In this document: piece after piece, positions 41,076-50,194 of the stretch
How the letters are laid out: each line of letters starts with the position of its first letter
How positions within the stretch are numbered: position 1 is the first letter of the stretch
DNA from: Foliimonas ilicis
GTDB taxonomy: Bacteria; Pseudomonadota; Alphaproteobacteria; Rhizobiales; Rhizobiaceae
Assembly (NCBI RefSeq): GCF_039939195.1
Contig: NZ_JBDUUH010000015.1
Location: 1-64,000 of the forward strand
DNA length: 64,000 bases
Direction of reading: 5' to 3'
Position numbers and translations under genes: made by a program
The notes under the pieces: generated by a model
What the model was told of the DNA's origin: nothing
What the model saw: the letters and a program-made list of their open reading frames with translations, nothing else
Database searches by the model: none

Positions 41076-42074
41076 ATGCATGCAGGATCTTTGAAAATTA
41101 AGCCGAACGCTGACGAATCAGTGAAGTCCGCGCTCAGAACCGTCACCACGGAACATGCCGGCGTGGCCGCATTGGCAGCCGCGCTCGAAACGACGCTTGC
41201 CGAGCCTTTCGCCAAAGCCGTCGAGGCGCTTTCGCAAATTTCAGGCCGGGTCATCGTTACCGGTGTCGGCAAAAGCGGCCATATCGGCTCGAAGCTGGCA
41301 GCGACGTTTGCCTCAACCGGAACGCCCGCCTTCTTCGTTCATCCGGCCGAGGCCAATCATGGCGATCTCGGCATGATCGCGAAAGACGATGCGATCCTCG
41401 CGCTTTCATGGTCTGGCGAGACGGCGGAACTCAAGGGTATCGTTGCCTATTCGCGGCGTTTCGCCATTCCGCTGATCGCGTTGACCGCTGGAGACAATTC
41501 GGCGCTGGGGCGTGCGGCAGATGTCGTGCTGACCTTGCCGCGCGCGCCGGAAGCCTGTCCGCATGGGCTGGCGCCGACCACCTCGACGTTGCTGCAACTT
41601 GTGCTGGGGGACGCGCTTGCTATCGCGCTTCTCGAGGCGCGCGGCTTTACGCCCGATCATTTCAAGACGTTCCACCCCGGCGGGCAGCTTGGTGCACATC
41701 TGACCAAGGTGCGCGAAATCATGCATCAGGGCGAAGATATTCCGGTCGTGCCGCTCGGCACGAAGATGCCACAGGCAGTCGGCATTCTGGCAAAGAAGCG
41801 CTTTGGCTGCGTCTGCGTGGTCGATGGAGAGGGCAAGCTTGCCGGTATCTTCACCGACGGCGACCTTGCGCGCAATCTGCACCTCGATATGTCGCAGACG
41901 CCGGTGGACGAGCTGATGAGCGTGAAGCCGAAGACCGTTTCACCCGACACATTGGCCGGTGTGGCGATGGCGATCCTCGACGATCACCACATCAGCGCGC
42001 TGGTTGTCGTGGAAAACGGCTATCCGATCGGCGTGGTTCACTTCCACGATCTGTTGCGTCTGGGTGCAGCTTAG
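41076..42074 (+). CDS. kdsD: Arabinose-5-phosphate isomerase (KpsF/GutQ family)
   Basis: A 332-residue SIS-CBS-CBS protein that converts ribulose-5-phosphate to arabinose-5-phosphate for KDO synthesis. The SIS domain (about 45-180) has VIVTGVGKSGHIGSKLAATFASTGTPAFFVHP, HGDLGMI and SWSGETAEL. ACPHGLAPTTSTLLQLVLGDALA follows with the family histidines, and two CBS domains cover about 205-330. The start ATG at 41076 lacks a strong ribosome site, but earlier codons have no homology. A family 1 repeat follows the stop. Confidence 0.9.
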   Translation: MHAGSLKIKPNADESVKSALRTVTTEHAGVAALAAALETTLAEPFAKAVEALSQISGRVIVTGVGKSGHIGSKLAATFASTGTPAFFVHPAEANHGDLGMIAKDDAILALSWSGETAELKGIVAYSRRFAIPLIALTAGDNSALGRAADVVLTLPRAPEACPHGLAPTTSTLLQLVLGDALAIALLEARGFTPDHFKTFHPGGQLGAHLTKVREIMHQGEDIPVVPLGTKMPQAVGILAKKRFGCVCVVDGEGKLAGIFTDGDLARNLHLDMSQTPVDELMSVKPKTVSPDTLAGVAMAILDDHHISALVVVENGYPIGVVHFHDLLRLGAA

Positions 42075-42111
42075 AGTCCTTCATTTTTAAATAGAAGCGG
42101 CTGGCGGGACA

Positions 42112-42274
42112 GCGCCCCCCTCTGTCCTGCCGGACATCTCCCCCACGGATGGGGAGATTACCCTTTCATTAAAGCGCAGTACCAATTGCTGACGTTGCAG
42201 AACGAAGGCGGATAGTGGTGTCAGCCAATCTCCCCACCTGTGGGGGAGATGTCCGGCAGGACAGAGGGGGGCGC
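42112..42274. repeat. Palindromic intergenic repeat, family 1 (copy C, inverted centre)
   Basis: The arms begin GCGCCCCCCTCTGTCC and end with their complement GGGGGGCGC. The centre, read on the minus strand, starts TGGCTGACACC and contains AATTGGTACTGCGC. It therefore matches the centres of copies A and E in the opposite orientation. It lies between convergent kdsD and nfeD. Confidence 0.87.
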
Positions 42275-42303
42275 CTCGCGATTCCGTCAAAAAAGGAACT
42301 GCT

Positions 42304-42762
42304 CTAAACAGCTTCGACAATCAGCCCATAACTATCGGTCGAAACCACTTTGACGCGCGCACCGACCGGAAGGTCGGGGCCGGAAACGCGCCATGTCGTA
42401 TCGTCCATGCGGATGCGTCCGCGTCCCTCGGTGATCGGTTCGGCCAGCGTGGCCGTTCGCCCCACAAGCTGTTCGGAGCGTTGGTTGAGCAGGGGCTGAT
42501 CGCTCTGATCGCCCCTTTTGCTCATGATTTTCTTGCCGAGAATTGCCGTCACCAGCGAAAGCGCCAGGAACACCAGCACCTGCACCTGCCACGGCCAGAA
42601 AGACGCCTCCCAGGCGAGGATCGAAATGCCGCCCACGATCAGGGCGGCAATGCCGATCCATAGAAGAAACACGCCAGGCGCCAATATTTCGAGCGCAAGT
42701 AGCACGAACCCCAGAACGATCCAGTTCCAGGGGCCGAGTTCGAAAAAGAGGCTTTCAATCAT
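42304..42762 (-). CDS. NfeD-family membrane protein
   Basis: A 152-residue short NfeD protein. Three membrane helices (NWIVLGFVLLALEIL, FLLWIGIAALIVGGISIL, VQVLVFLALSLVTAIL) are followed by a cytoplasmic OB-fold domain with LVGRTATLAEPITEGRGRIRMDDTTWRVSGP. Short NfeD proteins partner with stomatin-like proteins, and here the stomatin gene lies 20 bp upstream in the same direction. The pair probably organises membrane microdomains or protein quality control. The protease domain of long NfeD is absent. Confidence 0.9.
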   Translation of the reverse strand: MIESLFFELGPWNWIVLGFVLLALEILAPGVFLLWIGIAALIVGGISILAWEASFWPWQVQVLVFLALSLVTAILGKKIMSKRGDQSDQPLLNQRSEQLVGRTATLAEPITEGRGRIRMDDTTWRVSGPDLPVGARVKVVSTDSYGLIVEAV

Positions 42763-42782
42763 GGCGGTCTCTTTAATGAAAA

Positions 42783-43733
42783 TCAGGCTTTGTCAGTGCC
42801 GACGCGCGGCGGACGAGCCGGTGCGCGCTGGCCTGCAGGAGCGCTGCCGTTGCCAAAGACTTCCTTGGCGATTGCGCCAATGCCGCCCAGCGAACCGATA
42901 AGCGACGATGCTTCCATCGGCATAAGCACGATCTTGCTGTTTGGCGCGGAGCCTATCTTGGCCATGGCTTCGGTGTACTTCTGCGCGACGAAGTAGTTGA
43001 TCGCCTGCACGTCGCCCTTGGCGATTGCCTCGGAAACGACCTGCGTTGCACGCGCTTCCGCCTCTGCCGAACGCTCGCGCGCCTCGGCGTCGCGGAACGC
43101 TGCTTCCTTGCGGCCTTCGGCTTCCAGAACCTGTGCCTGCTTCAGACCCTCGGCCTCGAGAATTTGCGCGCGCTTGTTACGTTCCGCCATCATCTGGCGG
43201 CCCATCGATTCTACCAGATTGGCCGGCGGGTTGATGTCCTTGATTTCGACGCGGGTCATCTTGATGCCCCACGGATTGGCGGCATCGTCGACGATGTGGA
43301 GCAACCGGTCGTTGATCGTGTCGCGGTTCGAGAGAAGCTCGTCGAGGTCCATCGAACCCATGACCGAACGGATATTCGTCATGGTCAGGTTGAGGATGGC
43401 GTTTTGCAGTCCGGCAACCTGATAGGCGGCCTGCGGAGCGTTCAGCACCTGATAGAAGGCAACGCCATCGACGGCGACGATAGCGTTGTCGCGGGTAATG
43501 ACTTCCTGCGTCGGCACGTCCAGCACCTGTTCCATCATGTTCATTCGCGCGCCGATGCGGTCGATGAACGGGACGATGATGTTGAGGCCGGGCGACAGCG
43601 TCTTCGTGTATCGGCCAAAGCGTTCGACCGTATAATTGTAGCCTTGAGGAACGGTCTTGATACCCGTGAAGAGCAGCAGAAGAACAAGGATCACAAGGAT
43701 CGGGATGATAATGTCGAAACCGGTGAACGGCAT
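42783..43733 (-). CDS. SPFH-domain stomatin/paraslipin (QmcA-like)
   Basis: A 316-residue protein with one N-terminal membrane helix (FDIIIPILVILVLLLLFTGI) and an SPFH/Band 7 domain (about 25-190; VPQGYNYTVERFGRYTKTLSPGL, NPWGIKMTRVEIKDI). A coiled-coil rich in Ala/Glu (about 180-240) and a Pro/Arg-rich tail follow. GAGGAGG at 7-bp spacing supports ATG 43733 over the ORF-extending start at 43748. It forms large membrane-associated oligomers with NfeD, whose gene follows by 20 bp. Confidence 0.92.
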   Translation of the reverse strand: MPFTGFDIIIPILVILVLLLLFTGIKTVPQGYNYTVERFGRYTKTLSPGLNIIVPFIDRIGARMNMMEQVLDVPTQEVITRDNAIVAVDGVAFYQVLNAPQAAYQVAGLQNAILNLTMTNIRSVMGSMDLDELLSNRDTINDRLLHIVDDAANPWGIKMTRVEIKDINPPANLVESMGRQMMAERNKRAQILEAEGLKQAQVLEAEGRKEAAFRDAEARERSAEAEARATQVVSEAIAKGDVQAINYFVAQKYTEAMAKIGSAPNSKIVLMPMEASSLIGSLGGIGAIAKEVFGNGSAPAGQRAPARPPRVGTDKA

Positions 43734-43834
43734 TCGGCGCCTCCTCAAGAAATTTCACTGTGGGACATTCACGCGAATGCCGTAATGGATTTTTACTTAC
43801 GGCTGTTTCGGCGCGGTGACAATGAAGCTTGGCG

Positions 43835-45040
43835 CTATAGTGCAAAAAGATCCGCATCGCTGTCGTCTTTCCCGCTCAGGGCTGTCGCGATGATCTCGGA
43901 AGCGATCTGGGAATAGGTTATTCCGTTGCCGCCATATCCCATGACGGCGAAGATGCGCGGCTTGCGCGGAACCCTGCCGATATAGGGCAGGCCGGTCGTC
44001 GTCGTGCCGAATGATCCGGCCCAAGAAAATTCCGGTTTCGTATCGAGTTTTGGGAAAAGCTTGCCGAGTTTTTTCGCTATGCGGTCGGATTTTTCGGGAA
44101 TGAGCATGTCGCGCCTGGTTTCGTCGGTGAATTCCTCGTCCTCACCGCCGCAGATTACCCGCCCGTCATGCGTCGTGCGCATGTAGAGATACGGGTCGGA
44201 GGCTTCCCAGATGAAGGCTTCCTGCGGCCACAGTGCGGATTTCTGCGGCTTGGTCGCGATTGCCCAGGTCGAGATGACCTGATGCTTTGCGGATGGCAGG
44301 AATTCTGCCAGTTCGTAGCCGGTTGCAAGCACGACATGACCGGCAGTGATCGTCTGGCCTCCCGCCGTGGACACGATCACATTGTCCTTGCCTGGTGCGA
44401 ACTCCAGCGCTTCGACTGGCGCATAAAATCGGACCTTTCGCGCGGCGGCCTTGAGCAGGAGCCCGGCGGTCAGCTTGCGCGGATCGAGCGAGAGATTATC
44501 GCTGCTGACGATCGCGCCCTTGCGCTTGATGCCATAGCGCTCTTCGAGCTGTTGACGGGTCAAATAGGCGGCATGGATACCTGCACGGCTTCTGGCGTCG
44601 GCCTCTTCGCGCAATGCGTCCGGTCCAAGCTCGTCGCCAGCGATATAAAGCGATTGGCGGTGCTCGAGATTGCAGGAAATGCCGAGCTCCTCGATGCGGT
44701 CGCGCAGATTGAACACGGCAAGGCGCGAACGCCGCCAAGCCTGCTCGGCTTTTGCTCTGCCGATCTTGGCGGTCAGCGTCGAAAGCGGCTGGTCGATCTC
44801 GAATTGCACGAGGGCGGTGGTGGCCGGTGTCGAACCCTTCATCGGGCCGCGCCTGTCGATGCAGACGACGGAATGCCCGCGTGCCGACAGCGCTTCCGCG
44901 ACCATTGCACCGGAAATGCCCATGCCGACGATCAAAACATCGGTTTTGATGTCCCGCGAGAGATGTTCGGTCGGGATCTTGGGAGCATTATAGGCAAACC
45001 AGACTGGCCTGCCGGTGCGAAGATCGAGTTTTCTGGTCAA
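43835..45040 (-). CDS. FAD-dependent oxidoreductase (DAO family)
   Basis: A 401-residue glycine-oxidase/D-amino-acid-dehydrogenase fold protein. The FAD-binding motif is DVLIVGMGISGAMVAEALSA (about 34-53), followed by DRRGPMKGSTPATTALVQFE, where a flavin-contact segment is expected. VLATGYE, WEASDPYLYMRTTHDGRVICGGEDEEF and GLPYIGRVPRKPRIFAVMGYGGNGIT are the C-terminal family motifs. The substrate is unknown, with amines or N-methyl amino acids typical. The start is TTG at 45040, with a G-rich site about 9 bases upstream; no better in-frame ATG precedes the Rossmann motif. Confidence 0.82.
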   Translation of the reverse strand: MTRKLDLRTGRPVWFAYNAPKIPTEHLSRDIKTDVLIVGMGISGAMVAEALSARGHSVVCIDRRGPMKGSTPATTALVQFEIDQPLSTLTAKIGRAKAEQAWRRSRLAVFNLRDRIEELGISCNLEHRQSLYIAGDELGPDALREEADARSRAGIHAAYLTRQQLEERYGIKRKGAIVSSDNLSLDPRKLTAGLLLKAAARKVRFYAPVEALEFAPGKDNVIVSTAGGQTITAGHVVLATGYELAEFLPSAKHQVISTWAIATKPQKSALWPQEAFIWEASDPYLYMRTTHDGRVICGGEDEEFTDETRRDMLIPEKSDRIAKKLGKLFPKLDTKPEFSWAGSFGTTTTGLPYIGRVPRKPRIFAVMGYGGNGITYSQIASEIIATALSGKDDSDADLFAL

Positions 45041-45101
45041 ACGATGCTGCCCCCTTGGGACAGGCTAACGTTTGGTTTGCATGGCAGTTCCTGCGCTTGG
45101 C

Positions 45102-46172
45102 TTAAACCCAGCCGGAAAGCTCGCGGCGTGTTATCGCCTCGATCACTTCCATGCCCTCAGCGCTGTCGTTCAGGCAGGGAATGTGCGCGAAATTCTGGCC
45201 GCCCGCATGTTCGAAAATCTCGCGTGCCTCCTGCGCGATTTCCTCAAGCGTCTCGATACAGTCGGATGAAAAACCGGGATTGATGACGGCTATCGACTTC
45301 ACACCTTCCTTGGCGAGTTTTTCGACGGTCTTGTCCGTGTAGGGCTGCAGCCACTCCTGCGCGCCAAATCGCGACTGGAAACAGGTGATAAGCTTCTTGT
45401 CGCTCCAGCCAAGCCGTTCGCTCAGTAGGCGCGTCGTCTTCTGGCAATGGCAATGATAGGGATCGCCCCTCATGAAATAGGGCTTCGGTATGCCGTGATA
45501 CGAAGCGATCACAACTTCCGGCTCGAAATCCAGCGTCGCTAGATGATTTTCGATGGAGCGCGCCAGCGCCTCGATATAGACCGGCTCGTCGTAATAGGCG
45601 GGAACGCTTCGAACTGTCGGCATGTCGCGCATCTTCATCAGCGCGCGAAAAAGCTGGTCGTTGGCAGTCGCCGTCGTCGTTGCCGAATATTGCGGATAGA
45701 GCGGAAACATCACGATGCGTTTGCAGCCCTGATCGGTGAGCTGCTTCACAGCTTGTTCGGTCGATGGCGTGCCATAGCGCATGCCCCAATCGACCACGAC
45801 ATTCGGAATGTCTTTCAGCGCTTCGGCGAGCTTTTCGCTCTGCGCGCGGGTGTAGGTGCGCAATGGCGATTCATCGCGCTCCGTATTCCAGATCTTGCGG
45901 TAGTTTGCGCCGGATTTCTGCGGCCGTGTGGTCAGCACAAGCCCATAGAGGATCGGATACCAGATCGCTCTGGAAAGTTCGATAACGCGCTTGTCGGAAA
46001 GGAATTCGCGCAAATAGCGCCACATCGAGCGGTAATCCGTGCCATCCGGCGTGCCGAGATTGACCAGCAGAACACCGACCTTCGGCGGCATGACCGGCGG
46101 GTGGCCGCTCGGCAACGGGCCGATGGCTTTGGCTTTCGCTGTTTCGTCTTCGCTGATGGTCGGAAAATTCAT
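45102..46172 (-). CDS. hemH: Ferrochelatase
   Basis: A 356-residue enzyme inserting ferrous iron into protoporphyrin IX, the last step of haem synthesis. Signatures are VGVLLVNLGTPDG, the YRKIW(N) block, MRYGTPS, PLYPQYSATTTA, the active-site His in VIASYHGIPKPY, and CFQSRFGAQEWLQPYT. NPGFSSDCIETLEEI is the usual C-terminal motif. ATG 46172 has GGAG upstream at long spacing; the TTG at 46196 is less likely. Peripheral membrane location is family knowledge. Confidence 0.95.
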   Translation of the reverse strand: MNFPTISEDETAKAKAIGPLPSGHPPVMPPKVGVLLVNLGTPDGTDYRSMWRYLREFLSDKRVIELSRAIWYPILYGLVLTTRPQKSGANYRKIWNTERDESPLRTYTRAQSEKLAEALKDIPNVVVDWGMRYGTPSTEQAVKQLTDQGCKRIVMFPLYPQYSATTTATANDQLFRALMKMRDMPTVRSVPAYYDEPVYIEALARSIENHLATLDFEPEVVIASYHGIPKPYFMRGDPYHCHCQKTTRLLSERLGWSDKKLITCFQSRFGAQEWLQPYTDKTVEKLAKEGVKSIAVINPGFSSDCIETLEEIAQEAREIFEHAGGQNFAHIPCLNDSAEGMEVIEAITRRELSGWV

Positions 46173-46249
46173 TGTGCGTTGTACTCCGGCGCGCAAGCGG
46201 GAAACTAGTCAAGAAATGCCGGAATTCAATGCAGCTTCTGGCCGCAGGC

Positions 46250-46286
46250 AAAACGGCCTGCCCGATATGCTCGGGCAGGCCGTTTT
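46250..46286. terminator. Strong bidirectional terminator between hemH and the 5'-nucleotidase gene
   Basis: A perfect 16-bp stem (AAAACGGCCTGCCCGA and its complement) encloses the 5-nt loop TATGC, with T runs on both strands. It lies 17 bp beyond the nucleotidase stop and would end that leftward transcript before hemH. Confidence 0.9.
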
Positions 46287-46303
46287 TTGAGTTCTGCCGC
46301 TGA

Positions 46304-48238
46304 TCAGTTGGCGGCGGGAATGTTCAGGCTTGCGCCCACCGGCAAATGTCTTGCGCGGTATTCAGGATTTGCGTCGGCTATACGACGCCATTTGGTCGCG
46401 TCGCCGTAAAGCGTTTCTGCCAGATCCCAATAATTATCGCCCGACACGATCGTATGCGCGCCGGGATTGCTCTGACTTGCAGGCGCGGCCTCACCAGCCG
46501 GTGCAGCAGCAGTGTCGGTACCTTCAATCGCGGGTGCCTGATTGGCGATGTCGCTGGAGCCTGCGGGCAAGTCCGGCGTTGACGGCTCTGCCGCTGTCGG
46601 AGTTTCACCAGAAGCGGGAGCTTGCGTCGAGGCGGATGCCTCGATGATGCGGCCATCGATCTTCGGCGTGTAAGGACGGTTTGCGGCAAGATAATCCGCC
46701 ACGACCTGTTCGAGACCCGGACCGTAATCATAGGCGTTCTGCGCATTGTCCTTGAAGAATGTGTAGTCGTCGCCGCCCTGACGCGTGAAGTTGTTCGTTG
46801 CGATTGTGTAGATCTTTTCGGGCTCTATCGGCTTCCATCCGCCATCATTCACCTCGACATTGCTGACGCGGCCTTCATTCGGCTTGACCGACTTGTCGAG
46901 ATTGAATTTCAGCCCCGCAACCTGCGGGAACTTGCCCTTGCCTTCCTCGATTTCGCTGACTGCGGCTTCCAGCGTCGAAACGATGTCCTTGCCGGGAAGC
47001 TGGAAGGTAGCGAGCGTGTTTTGGAACGGAAGCACCGTCAGCACTTCGCCCATCGTCACCACGCCCTCATCGATGGAAGCGCGAATGCCGCCGCCATTCT
47101 GGAAGGCGATCGTCACACCCTGATCCTTGGTGCGGTCGAGGATTGCGTCGGCAATCATGTTGCCCATCGTGCATTCCTGTGCGCGGCAGGTTTCGCGGCT
47201 GCCATCGAGCGGCGCGGTCGTTTCGGAGACTTCCTTCGTCTTCAATTCCTCGATTGGTGCTCCGAGTTCCTTGACGCGCGCGAGAACTGCCTCATCGGGT
47301 TTGATCTTGCTGTCGAGATAGAGCGGGTCGCCGCTTGCTTCCTTGACCACGCCATTGTCGTCAAAGACGACCTTGAACTCGCCGAGATATTTCGAATAGG
47401 ACGCGGCCTGCGTCACAGGCACCTTGTAGCCGTCCGGGTTGTCGATCATCGTGGGATACGGGCCTTCGGCCTTGGCGTCGGTGTTGGACAGCAGCGAATG
47501 CGAGTGTCCGCCGACAACGACATCGACGCCAGGAATCTTGGCGATCAGTTCCTTGTCGCGCGGATAGCCGACATGGGTCAGCGCAATGATCTTGTTCACG
47601 CCTTCAGCCTTCAGCTTTTCGACCTCGGCGGTGATCGTTTTTACGTCGTCCTCGATGGTAATGTTGGGGCCGGGAGAGGCGATTTCGGGTGTGTCGGTCG
47701 TTACCGCGCCGACGATGCCGATCTTCTCGCCGCCCACTTCCAATACGATGGATGGCTTTATGCGGTCGCCCACCTTGGAGGCGGCACTTGCCTGCACATT
47801 GGCGCTCAGAACCGGAAATTTGATGACGTCGAGAAACGGTACTAGGGCGTCCTCGCCATCGTCGAATTCATGATTGCCGACAGTCATCGCGTCGAACTTC
47901 ATCAAATTCAGGAATTCGGCTTCTACCGCGCCCTTGTAGGTCGTGTAGAAAAGCGAGCCTTGAAAATTGTCGCCGCCATTGAGCAACAGCACGTTTTCGC
48001 CCTCAAGAGCGCTGCGCCGCTCGGCAATCGCAGTCACCAGCCGCGCTGCGCCGCCGATGCATTCGTCCTTGCCTTCTTCCTCGGCCGAACAGGTCGATTC
48101 ATATTTGTTGTTGGATTCGATGCGGCTGTGCCAATCGTTTATATGCAGGATGTTCAGCGTATAGTCGGCAAAGGATGCGCCGGTCGAAAGCGTGAGCACG
48201 GATGCCGAAAGCGCGGCAAGGGCGGAAATTCTCTTCAT
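46304..48238 (-). CDS. Periplasmic 5'-nucleotidase/metallophosphatase with C-terminal LysM domain
   Basis: A 644-residue exported UshA-family enzyme. The signal peptide is MKRISALAALSASVLTLST with cleavage after FA. The metallophosphatase domain has NILHINDWHSRIE, LLLNGGDNFQGS, TVGNHEFDDG, ITLTHVGYP-like IIALTHVGYPRD and VVGGHSHSLL. The 5'-nucleotidase C-terminal domain (about 340-510) has GNMIADAIL and FQNGGGIRASI. An Ala/Pro/Thr linker then leads to a LysM domain (about 595-642; HTIVSGDNYWDLAETLYGDATKWRRIADANP). The LysM tail should anchor the enzyme to peptidoglycan. GGAG at 7-bp spacing supports ATG 48238. Confidence 0.9.
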   Translation of the reverse strand: MKRISALAALSASVLTLSTGASFADYTLNILHINDWHSRIESNNKYESTCSAEEEGKDECIGGAARLVTAIAERRSALEGENVLLLNGGDNFQGSLFYTTYKGAVEAEFLNLMKFDAMTVGNHEFDDGEDALVPFLDVIKFPVLSANVQASAASKVGDRIKPSIVLEVGGEKIGIVGAVTTDTPEIASPGPNITIEDDVKTITAEVEKLKAEGVNKIIALTHVGYPRDKELIAKIPGVDVVVGGHSHSLLSNTDAKAEGPYPTMIDNPDGYKVPVTQAASYSKYLGEFKVVFDDNGVVKEASGDPLYLDSKIKPDEAVLARVKELGAPIEELKTKEVSETTAPLDGSRETCRAQECTMGNMIADAILDRTKDQGVTIAFQNGGGIRASIDEGVVTMGEVLTVLPFQNTLATFQLPGKDIVSTLEAAVSEIEEGKGKFPQVAGLKFNLDKSVKPNEGRVSNVEVNDGGWKPIEPEKIYTIATNNFTRQGGDDYTFFKDNAQNAYDYGPGLEQVVADYLAANRPYTPKIDGRIIEASASTQAPASGETPTAAEPSTPDLPAGSSDIANQAPAIEGTDTAAAPAGEAAPASQSNPGAHTIVSGDNYWDLAETLYGDATKWRRIADANPEYRARHLPVGASLNIPAAN

Positions 48239-48343
48239 CGACGGTCTCCTCGACACTTTTCGTGAAATCTATCGTCTGTTTATGACGTGTTCCCGACAGG
48301 CATGTTTTCATCCCGGTTTTTGCGATGCAAGCAGAAACCGCTT

Positions 48344-49597
48344 CTATCCGCGCTCATAGTCGCGTTCGTCGGAAATGACCTTGCCGTCATTGGGCAGTGC
48401 GCCGGGGGTGACGGCGTGAACCTTGCCGCCAAGCTTGGTGATTTCGCGCAACGAAGCCTCGATTGCAGACAGCGACCCGCCTGAATCTTGGGCCTCGACA
48501 TGCAGCGCCATGGCATCGGCCTCTCCGTCCCGCGTTACGACAAGCCGGGCGCGGGTAATTTCGGGATGCCGCGTAACGATTTCCGCGATTTGTTTGGGAT
48601 CGACGAACATGCCCTTGATTTTGGTGCGCTGGTCGGCGCGTCCCATCCATCCGGCTATGCGCGTGTTCGTGCGGCCGCAAGGCGAGGGGCCGTCGAGCAC
48701 TTTCGACAGATCGCCGGTGCCCAGCCGCACCATTGGATAGACAGGATTGAAGTTCGTCACGACAACTTCGCCGACTTCGCCATCTGCTACCGGATCGTTG
48801 GTTCCGGGGCGTACAATTTCGAGAATGAGGTCTTCGTTGAGGACCATGCCGGGGTTCGGCGTTCCGTCTGCTGTCGCACTTTCATAGGCGATCACGCCGA
48901 ATTCCGCGGTGGCATAACATTGCAGGACGTTGATGCCGCGCTCGCGATATTCGGTGCGCAGCGAGGGAAACAACGCCCCGCCGGAAACCAGCCCAAGCCG
49001 TATGCTGGAAACGTCTTTGCCCTGCTCCGCTGCGCGGTCGAGGATGATCTTGAGAAAGTCGGGCGTGCCGCAATAAGCGCCGGGTTTCAGGCCTTCTATG
49101 GCTTCCACATGCATGTCCGTGTTGCCGGTGCCTGCCGGAAAGACCACGCAGCCAAGCGCCCGTGCACCTTCGTCCATGATGAAGCCGCCCGGCGTCATGT
49201 GATAGGAAAATGCATTGTGGACGATGTCGCCGGGCCGTATCCCGGCAGCGTGAAAAGCGCGGGCGGAAGACCATGCGTCGATACCGACGCCCTGCGGCTC
49301 CCACAACGGGCCGGGGGATAGAAACGCCCTGCCGCCATTTATCATTGTGGGGTCGGCAAGCCCCCCGAATGGCGGGGTTTGCGCCTGCAATTCCATCAAT
49401 TCGCTTTTGCGCAGGACAGGCAGGGCAGCGAGTGCTTTCCGGCTGTTGAAGCCCTGTGGATCGTGTCCTTGCAAACGGTTCGCGAAAGCCGGGATGCGCA
49501 TTTTGGCAGAGCTGAGAAATTCAGGGAGCTTTGCAAACAATGCCTGTTCGCGTTCGGCCGGATCGCGGATTTCCGCCGGATCGAAATGCGCGGTCAT
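48344..49597 (-). CDS. Adenylate-forming enzyme of the phenylacetate-CoA ligase family
   Basis: A 417-residue AMP-binding protein of the PaaK-like group. Recognisable parts are LPVLRKSELMELQ, FLSPGPLWEPQG (region of the P-loop), SYHMTPGGFIMDEGARALGC, AYCGTPDFLKIIL, CYATAEFGVIAYES (adenylation motif), MVRLGTGDLSKVL and GRADQRTKIKGMFV with the hinge, followed by a small C-terminal domain. It should activate an aromatic or other carboxylic acid as an acyl adenylate and then a CoA thioester. Other paa genes are absent here, so the substrate is open. GGAGGG precedes the ATG at 49597. Confidence 0.82.
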   Translation of the reverse strand: MTAHFDPAEIRDPAEREQALFAKLPEFLSSAKMRIPAFANRLQGHDPQGFNSRKALAALPVLRKSELMELQAQTPPFGGLADPTMINGGRAFLSPGPLWEPQGVGIDAWSSARAFHAAGIRPGDIVHNAFSYHMTPGGFIMDEGARALGCVVFPAGTGNTDMHVEAIEGLKPGAYCGTPDFLKIILDRAAEQGKDVSSIRLGLVSGGALFPSLRTEYRERGINVLQCYATAEFGVIAYESATADGTPNPGMVLNEDLILEIVRPGTNDPVADGEVGEVVVTNFNPVYPMVRLGTGDLSKVLDGPSPCGRTNTRIAGWMGRADQRTKIKGMFVDPKQIAEIVTRHPEITRARLVVTRDGEADAMALHVEAQDSGGSLSAIEASLREITKLGGKVHAVTPGALPNDGKVISDERDYERG

Positions 49598-49711
49598 AGT
49601 CCCTCCCTCGATACGTCTCAGGAGTTATCGCAACCGGAACCGCGCGATGCAAGCAAACAAGGGCGCGGATTTCTCCACGCCCTTGGCTATAGTTCTAACA
49701 GTAGCGCTAGA

Positions 49712-50098
49712 TCAGGCGCGACGGGTCAGCACGAATTGCTGGCCGTTCGAGCTCGTGCAGTTGAGCTGCGTTGGTGCTACCTGCGCGCAGTTCACATTGG
49801 TCGTGGTCTGCCGGATCAACGACTTCACCGTGATGCTGACATTACGTGCGTCGCTCATCTGGTAGCTGCCATCAGCCAGCTTGTTGCCGGTGTCGAGAGC
49901 AACCGTTTCGAACGCGCCGCCTGAAAAGCGCGAAACGGCAACGCCGTCCGTGCTCAGCCATTCGCCTTCCACGCCTCGCTGTGCCGATGCGGCCGGTCCG
50001 CCCATAGGACCGCCCGCCGGACCCGATGCGACGCATCCAGCAAGCGCGGCTGCGGCAATCACAACGCCAGCCGGAAAAATTTTGCGTGCAAAACTCAT
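49712..50098 (-). CDS. Outer-membrane lipoprotein, Omp10 type
   Basis: A 128-residue lipoprotein. The lipobox is LAGC (Cys22) after the hydrophobic FPAGVVIAAAALAG. A Gly/Pro-rich linker leads to a domain with GVEGEWLSTDGVAVSRFSGGAFET, KLADGSYQMS and VNCAQVAPTQLNCTSSNGQQF. This pattern, including the two cysteines and NCTSS near the end, corresponds to Brucella Omp10 as remembered, at almost the same length. It is an abundant surface antigen in Brucella. It forms a single-gene unit about 95 bp upstream of the homospermidine synthase stop. Confidence 0.82.
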   Translation of the reverse strand: MSFARKIFPAGVVIAAAALAGCVASGPAGGPMGGPAASAQRGVEGEWLSTDGVAVSRFSGGAFETVALDTGNKLADGSYQMSDARNVSITVKSLIRQTTTNVNCAQVAPTQLNCTSSNGQQFVLTRRA

Positions 50099-50194
50099 GG
50101 TCTATAATCCTTTCCTCAGCCCGCCGAGACCCAATTTGCGCGATTTACTCGCGAAAGCAAGGCCTTGCGGGCAGAGGCGACGTCTCGTTTGGCG

